Below are positions 55,658-64,000 of a stretch of DNA of 64,000 bases, in pieces; the stretch's first letter is position 1, and each line of letters opens with the position of its first letter. The position numbers and the translations under genes were made by a program. Origin of the DNA: Blasia pusilla (taxonomy: Eukaryota; Marchantiophyta; Marchantiopsida; Blasiales). The DNA lies in NCBI GenBank assembly GCA_050084515.1, contig CM114271.1:3224001-3288000 (forward strand), in the 5' to 3' direction. The notes beneath the pieces are model-generated. The model was not told where the DNA came from, made no database searches, and saw only the letters and a list, made by a program, of their open reading frames with translations.

Positions 55658-58600
55658 TCACCTGTCTTGATGGTTTTCAGCAGCAATTTCACTTGGTCCT
55701 TGAATGGAGTTTAAACCGACAAAACCATGAACTCCGGCCAACTTCAAAAGAGCACGTCTAAGCTCAGCTGCTCGTGTCACCCTCATGTTCTTCTCCTCTG
55801 CATTGTTCCTAACGAACTCCGCATCATCCATTGAATTAAGAAGAACCACTACAGCTGATGAACTGAATCTCCGCACTCCATTATTAGTATCCTCACCATC
55901 CTCAACTCCTTTCCTTTGCCTTTCCTTTAGGCTGCCTGAGTTAAGGTTTTGAAGAGAAGTCAACAGCTGGGAGTGGTGAGATGACATCCAGCTTGCCAGC
56001 ACCACCGCTGCAAATCTTCCGAATGCAGGCGGGAGAAAGAGCATGATATTTACAAGTTGAGAGGTAGGTGCATGGTATCTAAGGAGCAGCAAAAGGCCTG
56101 ACATCCCCTCAGAGTTGACTTGCGGATTCAGGACAGTGGAACATATCTTCAGAACCTGCATAACAACTGAGAGAGGCGCGGCTTGCAGCTCAGCTACAAG
56201 CAGTCTCCAGAAAATCTGCTGCTCTATAAACTCCCACTTAAGTGAGTTCTTTATAAATCTTGTCAGCACTTCCTGCTGATCTCCCACAATAGAAAATTCA
56301 CCGAGCAACAACCTAAACTCAAATGTGGATAGATCTTGCGGGTCCATGCTAGAAACCAATAACTGAAAAATCTTGTCCTTGCCGACGGACAAATTTGGGA
56401 GGTATCTGAAGACTGATGGGAGAATTCTTAGGAACCTTTTGGTATTCCATACTAGACATGTTTCTAAATCAGACAATAATTCTACATCCACGTTCTCAGC
56501 TTCTAGGTCGCTTGTTTCAGTTTTCAATAACCCCTCTATTTTGCTATTGTGCAGTCCTTGGTTTTGATGCGACCCATTGTTGTCTCCGTGTACTGTCACC
56601 TGCCCTTTACATACGAGGTTCAAAAACTCTTCATAAATCTTGAATGCATCAGATACTGTTCCGCGAATCTTTGCATGTGTATCTCCTCCTGTCTGTAGCT
56701 CTCTGGACCTGTTCCCTTTCCTGGTTAATGCTACTGAATTTCCACTGCCATGTGCCTTTCCAACAACTCCTGTGAGACCATTTCTTCTGTGATCCCTACC
56801 ACTCTCTCCAGATCTCTCTGTAAATTCTCCCTCTTCATCTCCGTCTCCATTCATGCTTGGGTCGTAATAGTCTTCCTCATTCTTGCTGTTCACTGCTGTT
56901 TCAGAATCCTGTACTCCTCCCGGAGCACTTGCACTTATGGACCTAGCACGTAGGCCTCTGGATGACATTGGTTCCATATCCTCTGCCAACCTGGAGACAT
57001 GACATAGAAGCCGGGCTCCCACCGCTAGTCCCTCCCTGTCCCAGCAGAGAAGCAATTGATGCAGCAGCGGTCTGCTCCGGCAATTAGCCACATAAAATCG
57101 AAGCACAGCTGCAGTCAATGAGAGTGTCTCATCGCCTTCTGGCCGGTCAGATGGGAGTGTTTGCAGAGGGCCAAAAAGCCCATACCCCCCTTTCTTTATC
57201 ATCGCAGTGATCTGGCTTGCCAATTTGGTCAATGTGAGGGATGCAGAATCTCCCGAGGAATTCACTGTTCCGCTTGGTGCCAATTCAGAGTTTGACTCAC
57301 TTTTTATCGAGTCGTTGTCTTTGCAAAGCTTATCCACGAACATTTGATCTGGAGCCGACATGACCAACCCCAAAAGCTTTTCCAGGACACTTACAGCAGC
57401 TTCTTGCGACCTACTCAAGGATTCAGCAAGCCTTTCAAAGTTCTGTTGAATTTCAAGTTGCAGGCTCTCTGCAGCATTCAACCTCCTCCGCTTCCTGTTC
57501 ATACCATCAGAGTCACCAGGTTTGGAATCTTCCATGCTGGGACCCGTTACCAGATCCAGGCTTTGTCCTGAATCACTATTTACACCACCTCCACTGTGCT
57601 CTCGACCTGGAGATGTTGCAGAGCCCAGAGCAAACATACCCTTCATGACTGATCCCCCCGTCTGTTGTTGTATGTGGTCATATGATGTTTCTAGTTGAAA
57701 ATGTTCGGGCCTCATCTGCTTGAAACCTTCCCCGGATTCACTCTTACAGTGAGCAGCAAAGTAGAAGTGGAGTTTATCTCTAAGCCACGAGGCAACTAGA
57801 CCAGAATCCGTAAGAGCATGCAAGGATCTAACCACACCCTTACCCACCAAGATATCGACAGAGGATGTTACTCCTTTCTGAATCAAGTCTTTTCTGACCG
57901 GATCATAGTGTTCGATTAGAAGAAATAGAAACTCGAGGAGGGAGTGTGTCATGTCCACATATTTAGGAATCGAATGTACCATCAGCAAAATGCCCGGTTC
58001 GATATTCATGATATTGTCAGTTTTACTCATGAAAAATAGCCAGTCGTAAAACAGAGCAAGTTTTGCGTTAGCCTCTACATGACTGCTCTTGCAGCACTTC
58101 AACAGCCACCCCACCACGGCCCACCGCGTAACTATGTCCGACTGAAGAATCTGATTCGATGGATGGTGCACGCAGCAGATGAAACGGATTAGGTCACATA
58201 CGAGAGTCTCGCTCTCTGGTGATGACAGAAACCGTTGTGCAAACCATGTTTGATAACGCCGCTGACTCCCCATTCTCACATGCGTGAGCATAAATCGTAT
58301 CTGATTCTCCATTTCAGGGGTAACCCGGGATATTAAATAGCGAGGCGGTGTCCGGACCACGTAAAGTTGGGCGATGTCAGCAAAAGCAGGAGCTTTGAAG
58401 GCGGCGGGATTACTCAACAAATCTCTCCAGATTGATTCAAATTCGGGGATGAACGCGACGTCCTGGAGAAGCCGAACTAAATCCCTTCCAATCATAAGAC
58501 AATCCTGGAATCTCTCTCTCAAAATCTGTACGCAAAAGGCCGTCTCATTTTGCTTGAGATCATTGAGATTTGGACCTTTCGCCATTGTGTGGTCGGGTAG

Positions 58601-59146
58601 GAGACGAAGATATGTGTAGAGAGCCGTGGTGAACAACGGTGGACTGCCACTAACCCAGGTCCAACTGCTTTTCATGATCTGCAAGAGCTCCGCAGCGAGC
58701 CACACATTTCCAGAGCTCAAATCACCACCCGCCACTTGCCTTAATAATGACAGACACAGGTTTTCTACGTCCGCGGCACTGAGGTTGATCAGCTGCTTCA
58801 GCAACCATAAAATCTGCGAACGACTCTGCTCCAATAACTTCGGATATGACTCATTCACCAACCGCATAAGAATGGAAACGAATGAGGCATATCCATCAGT
58901 AGTAATGGCTGTGAGGTGAGTGATGTGGGAGGAGGCCGCAGAAGCGTTTAGAAGAATACCACAGAGAAGAGCTTGAGTAAGCTGTGCATGCTGAGCAGTG
59001 GAAAGAGTAGAAAGGTGATAGGGAGGGGTGAGCTGACTTTGAAAAGTCGCATAAGTGCGCAAGAGCATTTCTTCAAGTTCATCGGCAGCCTCATACTGGC
59101 CGCCTCTGTGCATCAGTTTCGGAGAGGCCATACCGAAGCCTGCCAT
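55658..59146 (-). CDS. INTS3: Integrator complex subunit 3 homolog
   Basis: One uninterrupted frame of 1162 codons, ATG at 59144-59146 (MAGFGMASPKLM). Residues about 55-470 match the INTS3 N-terminal helical domain, with YPKLLEQSRSQILWLLKQL, LLRQVAGGDLSSGNVWLAAEL, LVCDLIRFICCVHHPSN and RWAVVGWLLKCC. A Ser/Gly-rich linker at about 515-560 carries a likely nuclear signal (NRKRRR). An acidic, Arg/Ser-rich disordered stretch follows at about 740-850. Residues about 870-1120 form the C-terminal helical domain (DLSTFEFRLLLGEFSI, QQIFWRLLVAELQAAP). Integrator works in the nucleus, processing snRNA 3' ends and terminating paused Pol II transcription; in animals INTS3 also scaffolds the SOSS single-strand DNA-repair complex. 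No frame breaks. The frame ends in a splice donor, so the last residues are uncertain. Confidence 0.92.
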   Translation of the reverse strand: MAGFGMASPKLMHRGGQYEAADELEEMLLRTYATFQSQLTPPYHLSTLSTAQHAQLTQALLCGILLNASAASSHITHLTAITTDGYASFVSILMRLVNESYPKLLEQSRSQILWLLKQLINLSAADVENLCLSLLRQVAGGDLSSGNVWLAAELLQIMKSSWTWVSGSPPLFTTALYTYLRLLPDHTMAKGPNLNDLKQNETAFCVQILRERFQDCLMIGRDLVRLLQDVAFIPEFESIWRDLLSNPAAFKAPAFADIAQLYVVRTPPRYLISRVTPEMENQIRFMLTHVRMGSQRRYQTWFAQRFLSSPESETLVCDLIRFICCVHHPSNQILQSDIVTRWAVVGWLLKCCKSSHVEANAKLALFYDWLFFMSKTDNIMNIEPGILLMVHSIPKYVDMTHSLLEFLFLLIEHYDPVRKDLIQKGVTSSVDILVGKGVVRSLHALTDSGLVASWLRDKLHFYFAAHCKSESGEGFKQMRPEHFQLETSYDHIQQQTGGSVMKGMFALGSATSPGREHSGGGVNSDSGQSLDLVTGPSMEDSKPGDSDGMNRKRRRLNAAESLQLEIQQNFERLAESLSRSQEAAVSVLEKLLGLVMSAPDQMFVDKLCKDNDSIKSESNSELAPSGTVNSSGDSASLTLTKLASQITAMIKKGGYGLFGPLQTLPSDRPEGDETLSLTAAVLRFYVANCRSRPLLHQLLLCWDREGLAVGARLLCHVSRLAEDMEPMSSRGLRARSISASAPGGVQDSETAVNSKNEEDYYDPSMNGDGDEEGEFTERSGESGRDHRRNGLTGVVGKAHGSGNSVALTRKGNRSRELQTGGDTHAKIRGTVSDAFKIYEEFLNLVCKGQVTVHGDNNGSHQNQGLHNSKIEGLLKTETSDLEAENVDVELLSDLETCLVWNTKRFLRILPSVFRYLPNLSVGKDKIFQLLVSSMDPQDLSTFEFRLLLGEFSIVGDQQEVLTRFIKNSLKWEFIEQQIFWRLLVAELQAAPLSVVMQVLKICSTVLNPQVNSEGMSGLLLLLRYHAPTSQLVNIMLFLPPAFGRFAAVVLASWMSSHHSQLLTSLQNLNSGSLKERQRKGVEDGEDTNNGVRRFSSSAVVVLLNSMDDAEFVRNNAEEKNMRVTRAAELRRALLKLAGVHGFVGLNSIQGPSEIAAENHQDR

Positions 59147-60170
59147 GGCTTTCTTCTATGGCTAGTTCTTACACGCTACAGGTCTACCAGCATTGCCGAC
59201 ATTACTTGAGACCGCCGTGCATCTTTCATCCATTATACATAGAGCTCGAATAATTCCCCCAGAAGGACCGCTCAAATGTTCTTCCCACATTGCCTGTGTC
59301 CATACCTAGTTGCCATGATTTCAAGGTTTGAGGTCTTCGTGGATAAAGCATTGTACTCGTTCCCTCACAATCTCCTTGTGACATTGCTGTAAAGACACTG
59401 GAACCCTAAGTCATCAGATTCTATTCGTGGAAAAAACCTTTACCACAAACCCTTGCCGACATAAACCCCTCCGATTGACATCAATCGATTCAAATGCCTT
59501 GACCTCCAAATTGAAAGATGAATGACGAATTGCAATAAACACCAAAACTTAACCTTGATACGAAGAGCCTAATAGTAAAACCTTACGCCAGATGTCAAAA
59601 ATTCGAGAAAACGACCAAAGCAGACATCCCTCTCACTCGACCCCACCACCATTCTCACAAGAAACATGACCTCCCAAGCACGATAACCACACGCAACCGC
59701 AGACAATTCCTCACCCCAGCCCTCCACTCTCCGCCAAAACTGCCCCCACCACCCGAAAATCTTCTCCCCCAACCCGCAAGAAGCCCCCTCCCTCACCTTT
59801 CCCAAAGCACCAACGGACCTCGTAAAGATCAAGACAACAACAACAGCGCGCTCCTGCTCCTCCTGCCGCTCCGCTCCAATTCCATTCCTCCTCCTCCTCA
59901 TTGCTCCACCCGCGACGCGATCAGCCCCTCCGATCCTCCTCTGCTTCCCCTTCCATAGCCGATCCCACGCACACCAACTCCTCGCATCTCCCCTCCTCCT
60001 CCTCCTCCTCACACCAGAGCGCTCGCTCTTCCCCTTCCGTCCCTCCTCCAGCTCCGGGACGGGGACCTTACATTTTGCGAAGTGATCCAGCCACGGGCGT
60101 TTTATATGCGCTGCGGAGCCCATGGCGCGTCGTCCCTTATCCTCGCTCTACCTAGGCATTAGGTAGAGCC
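59147..60170 (-). promoter_or_regulatory. INTS3 upstream region: 5' UTR and GC/CT-rich promoter
   Basis: 59.6-60.1 kb is pyrimidine-rich on the plus strand (CTCCTCCT runs), hence GA-rich in the INTS3 sense direction, and CpG-rich near 60.0-60.35 kb. The minus-strand ORF 59569-60123 is Arg/Gly/Val-rich without a domain and is best read as leader sequence. No TATA box is evident; the transcription start is not fixed. Confidence 0.5.
60145..60169. repeat. 10-bp-stem inverted repeat near the INTS3 promoter
   Basis: GCTCTACCTA (60145-60154) and TAGGTAGAGC (60160-60169) are perfect inverted complements with a 5-nt loop. It could be a hairpin or a symmetric protein site. Confidence 0.8.
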
Positions 60171-61420
60171 CCGGCCCGAAACCCCTCCCGAATAAGACAA
60201 AAGGGCGCGGCCCGGACTGTATGTAAGCGGGGGAGAGAGAGAGAGACGGAGGCAGAGGGAGTATCCCGCGCGCCGGAGTTTTGTCGATTGCGAGACGTGT
60301 CGTCACGCTACTGCGTCCGAAAAATAATAACGAAACGCCCCGCGAGTTCTGAAGCCTTGTGCGTGTTCCTGTAGCGCGCGTACTTAAGTGGCATTTAAAT
60401 AAATGGTGCTTCTTTTTCAGTTTTCTATTATGTGGTATTATCACTTTCTTGTGACCTCTCTTTCGGAGATTAAATATAGTACTCATTTTATTGAGTGTTA
60501 TTATAACCACGGGGGATTCCTGCAAGAACACCTCTTGGTTCCAAGTCTACATCATAAATTAAATTATTTTACTTTATAGGCATGTGCCCTTTTCTTTCAG
60601 ATTTATATTTCATGGTGCATGTAGTGAGTAATTTGTTTGGTTTAGTCTCTCTACCATTGAGTAGAATTTCTATGTCTTCTTTTCTTGTTGAGACATTTAA
60701 TGTGTTAAAACCAGTTTGCCGCCTTTTAGAGAGGGGTGGGAGAAAAAATGCTTAATAGGCACGTGTAGAGGAAACAAAAAAAACTTGTTGGGGTCGTAAC
60801 AAGAATCATCGTCTCAAGCACGACCACGGAAGCGGAGGCTCCTACTCCATTGACAAAACAAAATGACCACTTACTTCCCAACCTCCAATCAACGAATTAA
60901 TGCACGAGGAGGGAGGATCAAAGCTTTCTCTATTGTGAACTGAAAGGGAAGTTACGAAACTGAAATGGACTGAAGTGAGTGCTCGGGAATGGAACGCGTT
61001 GAACGATTCGAGCTCTTTACAATGACGCTCCCAAGGCAGTCTAAGACGGCTTTACGTGTCATGATCTAGGGCTACGGATTTAGGAGAAGACAACGAAGGC
61101 CCAAGGTTGCTATTAAGGTCACACGAATCTAATTAATATTAATCACACGAACCTAAGGTCATATGAATCTTATTATGCGGATCTCTATGCAAAAATAACA
61201 CAAACTAAAGTAACTTGCCCAATCAGGAAACAAAACAAAGCATACATGTAGGGGCCGTAATGATTTCATGAATCTTTTTATTTGTAATTACTACTCACAT
61301 TTGGTAAGAGGACAAGACGAGTCAAAAGTATCTCATGAGGGGAAGGAATCTAGAATTGCAAGGTGGAGAGTAAGGGTTGAAGTAATCATCTTAATCATGA
61401 TTTGTGTTCTATTTATGCAC
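60171..61420. other. Intergenic DNA upstream of INTS3
   Basis: GC-rich until about 60370, then AT-rich. GA tract at about 60233-60246. No ORF with a domain. Confidence 0.5.
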
Positions 61421-61423
61421 TAA

Positions 61424-61875
61424 TCTATATTATTATTGGAGAGCGACTTCTTGATTTGCAAACATCTGTTTGCTTGACACGTGGCACGTGGCAACGAGAA
61501 AACGTTCCGATAATATTACGGGCAACCAGAAAAATTTTAATTTATGTGAGCATGATTAATCCCTTCACTCCTGTACATGACACGAGCTTTACACTAGTAA
61601 TGTTTAGTTAGCAATAGAGCAAAATTTGATACTTTGGAGTTTGGAAGCTTCTTACTTTCCATAGAAAGAAACTTTTGACTTGTGGTATATGTTTCCTTTC
61701 ACTTATGGTTACCATTTAGGAAACTCAAACCAAAGGAGGCCAAAATTAAATTGACAAATTGATCTGTCAAATAAACTCCGAGCGATCTTATTGGCTGAGA
61801 GGGCGAGCAATCTTGTTGGCCGAGAGGGCCATATCTGAAGAGGAAAGATGTTTGAAAATCAAAGGGGCACTTTCT

Positions 61876-61886
<11 letters not shown>
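61424..61886. mobile_element. Terminal-inverted-repeat MITE-like element
   Basis: The left end (TATTATTATTGGAGAG, CTTCTTGATTTGCAAACATC) recurs inverted and diverged at 61836-61886. The left half resembles the repeat at 5797-5975. No coding. The right end runs into a (TA)n tract, so a TA target duplication cannot be verified. Confidence 0.5.

Positions 61887-61969
<83 letters not shown>
61881..61969. repeat. (TA)n microsatellite, about 89 bp
   Basis: An uninterrupted alternation of T and A. It produces repetitive Tyr-Ile chance ORFs on both strands that should not be annotated. Length may be affected by sequencing or assembly. Confidence 0.98.
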
Positions 61970-61971
<2 letters not shown>

Positions 61972-63040
61972 TAGATTTTGAGCATGTATATTGTCCCTCA
62001 AAAACCTCTCCAAGGTAAAATTCAACTTCAATTGACAAATGTTTGGGATTAAAAATATCTATTCAAAGATTCATATAGATATTTTATTATGTGTATACAG
62101 ATTGATATGTATCATAAATTGGTTACCATGTACAAACGTTTGAGATCCATTTCTCTTGTGAATGTTAACAAATTATGCAAATAACAATACAATTTTTTAA
62201 TTCTTCACTCTTTCTCATATATAAACTCAAATTTGATTTAACCACTTTGATTCTCAAGCACAACACACGTTGATCTCAACAAGGGAATCTAATACAATAA
62301 GTATTCCCTTTAATAGTAGCAGGTGTTTCCACGATAATGATGGATAATCTTCATTTGATTCAACACTCGCTTTATCCAAGAGCATCGGTAATCATATTTA
62401 ATACCTCTTCTAATGTACACTCATTACCATTTATAATCAAGTGTCATCAAACAATGTGTCGTAACTTATGGAGAGGAAGGTGAGATAACATCGAGGCCTA
62501 AAGGGCTCCTTAATTCATAGTTCTCATATTATGAGGTCATGGTGAGGTGCTACCTTGGAGATTACTAGTTTGCTAGTTGTAGAGAGAGACCTTGGTGGCA
62601 GACATTGTTATACTTTATCAAGGTTTTGGGGGATTGCGACAACTAATGTTGGAGCACATTGGGGATTGCTGGAGCAATCATAAAAGTTGGTGATATTATG
62701 CTAGTTGGGAGTAACTAGATGCAAGGGAAAGTATTTAGTGGTTGTCTCAAGTGCGATGTCTGCATATCGTAGAGTGAGCATTGCTTTGACGTAGATCTTG
62801 TAGCTCTAGAGTGAGCTAGATAGGTATTGCAAGGTTCATCACAACGTACCCAAAGATAGTATTGGGGAGTGTGTTATGAAGGATTTATGAGGAGTAGGGC
62901 TAAGTATCAAGGATCTCCATGTAAGAATTTTATCTGTATCTTCTTTACAAGGGACTTTAATGGATTCTTAGTTTCTTTAGAGACCACAAAGTGTCGTAAG
63001 TGTTTCCATACTATTGTTGTGGGAGATGGATGTGACGTCT
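61970..63040. other. Intergenic AT-rich DNA
   Basis: No ORF with a domain and no recognisable repeat apart from the next R copy. Confidence 0.5.
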
Positions 63041-63044
63041 TTCA

Positions 63045-63930
63045 GGATAGACCGGTAAGATCTAGTAGAGCGCCTTTGCGAGTAGTGTAGGATAGGCTCA
63101 GAAGGTTGAGGAGGACATGTTGAGGCCGCGGGAAACCTGAGAGAGCAAGTTTCCCCTTCGTTTCGGCTCATTTGGAGCCATATTGAGGAACTTACTATTT
63201 TGGATAATTACCATTTTGAGTATATGGTCACCTTTCTATTTTTGTAAGTCATCCTTGACCTCCTTCATCAGGTCAAGAGTCGAGGAGATGACTTGGGAGC
63301 ATAGATTACCACGGAGAGAACTTGGGAGAGGGAAGGGGTATACCTCAAGGAGAGAGAGCTTGAGAGCTCATTCTCTCTTTGTTGAACCTTTTGGCATGAG
63401 GCAGCGGAGCTATGGTCCTCCTTGCCTTGTGTGTGTAAACCAAGCCTCTCATTAGGAGAGTGGGTTTGGTTTGACATGAGAGCGAGTGCACACCATGGAG
63501 AGGTTGGTGTGAGGTGTTGAGAGAGATTTTACCTTATTTTACAAAGAGGGAATGAGAGGGTGGGAGAGCTTCAATGGAGGAGCACGCTAGTTACTCGTTG
63601 TTGGTGCAAGTTGGGGACCGTGTTCCCTATTCAACAGCTCACGGGAATGCTCACTGGAGCAAACGTTACTTATTTTACTATTTTCCATTGTTGATTTTTT
63701 GTGTGGAAGAGTGGCGCACGGAAGCGTTGCCCAAATTTCCTTAGAGATGAAGTTTAGGGGCAGATTTCCCTTTTAGTGCTCTCGAGAGCACCAAGTAGCT
63801 TGGTTGTTTATGATTTGACAGGTCTTGAGTTTTTTGTGGAAGAAATTAGCGCGGAAACACTGCTGATTTTGTCCTACACTGGAACAAATCATGGTTTTAA
63901 TAACTTGCTCATATGACTCATTTTAGTCAT
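63045..63930 (-). repeat. Dispersed repeat family R, long copy 5
   Basis: An inverted copy matching 31985-32885 over its length, including 'gtgctctcgagagcac' (63776-63791), 'cggaagcgttgcc' and the 'gagcggagctatggtcctcc'-like block. A plus-strand ORF here (63183-63455) is a chance frame shared by family members. Coordinates of the ends are approximate. Confidence 0.75.
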
Positions 63931-64000
63931 ATATAACCATAAATGACTGGCCATGATTGGTGACTCATGGAGTCACAAAAGCCTAGTCATGTACCATATT

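Noticed and set aside
59569-60123. 184-codon minus-strand ORF upstream of INTS3
   Set aside because: Low-complexity Arg/Gly/Val composition, no domain, and position in the expected leader of INTS3.
61699-62031. ORFs with long Tyr-Ile repeats on both strands
   Set aside because: They are translations of the (TA)n microsatellite.

Overview
The window looks like nuclear DNA of a land plant or close relative that makes flagellated sperm, most likely a bryophyte, lycophyte or fern. The evidence is eukaryotic GT-AG introns, plant-type Ty1/copia and Ty3/gypsy elements, an Integrator subunit 3 gene of plant type, and an intact gene for a cilium-associated CFAP20-domain protein, a family that species without motile cells usually lose. 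The assignment is inference; no organellar or species marker is present.

Layout. 1-1 kb: GC-richer end, possibly the 5' end of a minus-strand gene running off the window. 1-6.2 kb: AT-rich intergenic DNA with a dispersed repeat and a strong hairpin. 6.25-7.3 kb: a repeat that recurs inverted at 13.9 kb, then the 3' end of a non-LTR retrotransposon with a restriction-like endonuclease. 7.4-13.8 kb: gene-like composition but no convincing gene beyond a possible DEK_C first exon and a tRNA-like segment. 14-17 kb: very AT-rich. 17.2-22.4 kb: 12-exon CFAP20DC-like gene (+). 23.8-33 kb: nested repeats, namely a copia relic with both LTRs, primer-binding site and polypurine tract, three or four pieces of repeat family R, and a 5' half (gag-protease) of a gypsy element on the minus strand. 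34.1-43.5 kb: a nearly full gypsy element on the plus strand. 43.9-44.3 kb: Harbinger-type MITE. 48.4-49.7 kb: Myb/SANT-like pseudogene. 50.5 kb: tiny poly(A)-tailed LINE copy. 55.4-59.2 kb: INTS3 (-) with a GC/CT-rich upstream region to 60.2 kb. 61.4-62 kb: MITE and long (TA)n. 63-63.9 kb: another R copy.

The outstanding object is the 34.1-43.5 kb element. After gag, one reading frame, broken only by stop codons, encodes protease, a C5-cytosine DNA methyltransferase, reverse transcriptase, RNase H, a DDE integrase and a terminal PHD finger. Methyltransferase capture by gypsy elements has been reported in a charophyte alga and, in other retrotransposons, in dinoflagellates; here it is combined with a PHD finger, and the terminal repeats are arranged as split direct repeats (A1-body-B1-A2-B2) that an ordinary LTR element should not have. 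This copy is dead: it has about a dozen stops, frameshifts in gag, a deleted RT core and a lost methyltransferase motif VI. The two confident host genes (CFAP20DC-like and INTS3) are apparently intact and unrelated in function.
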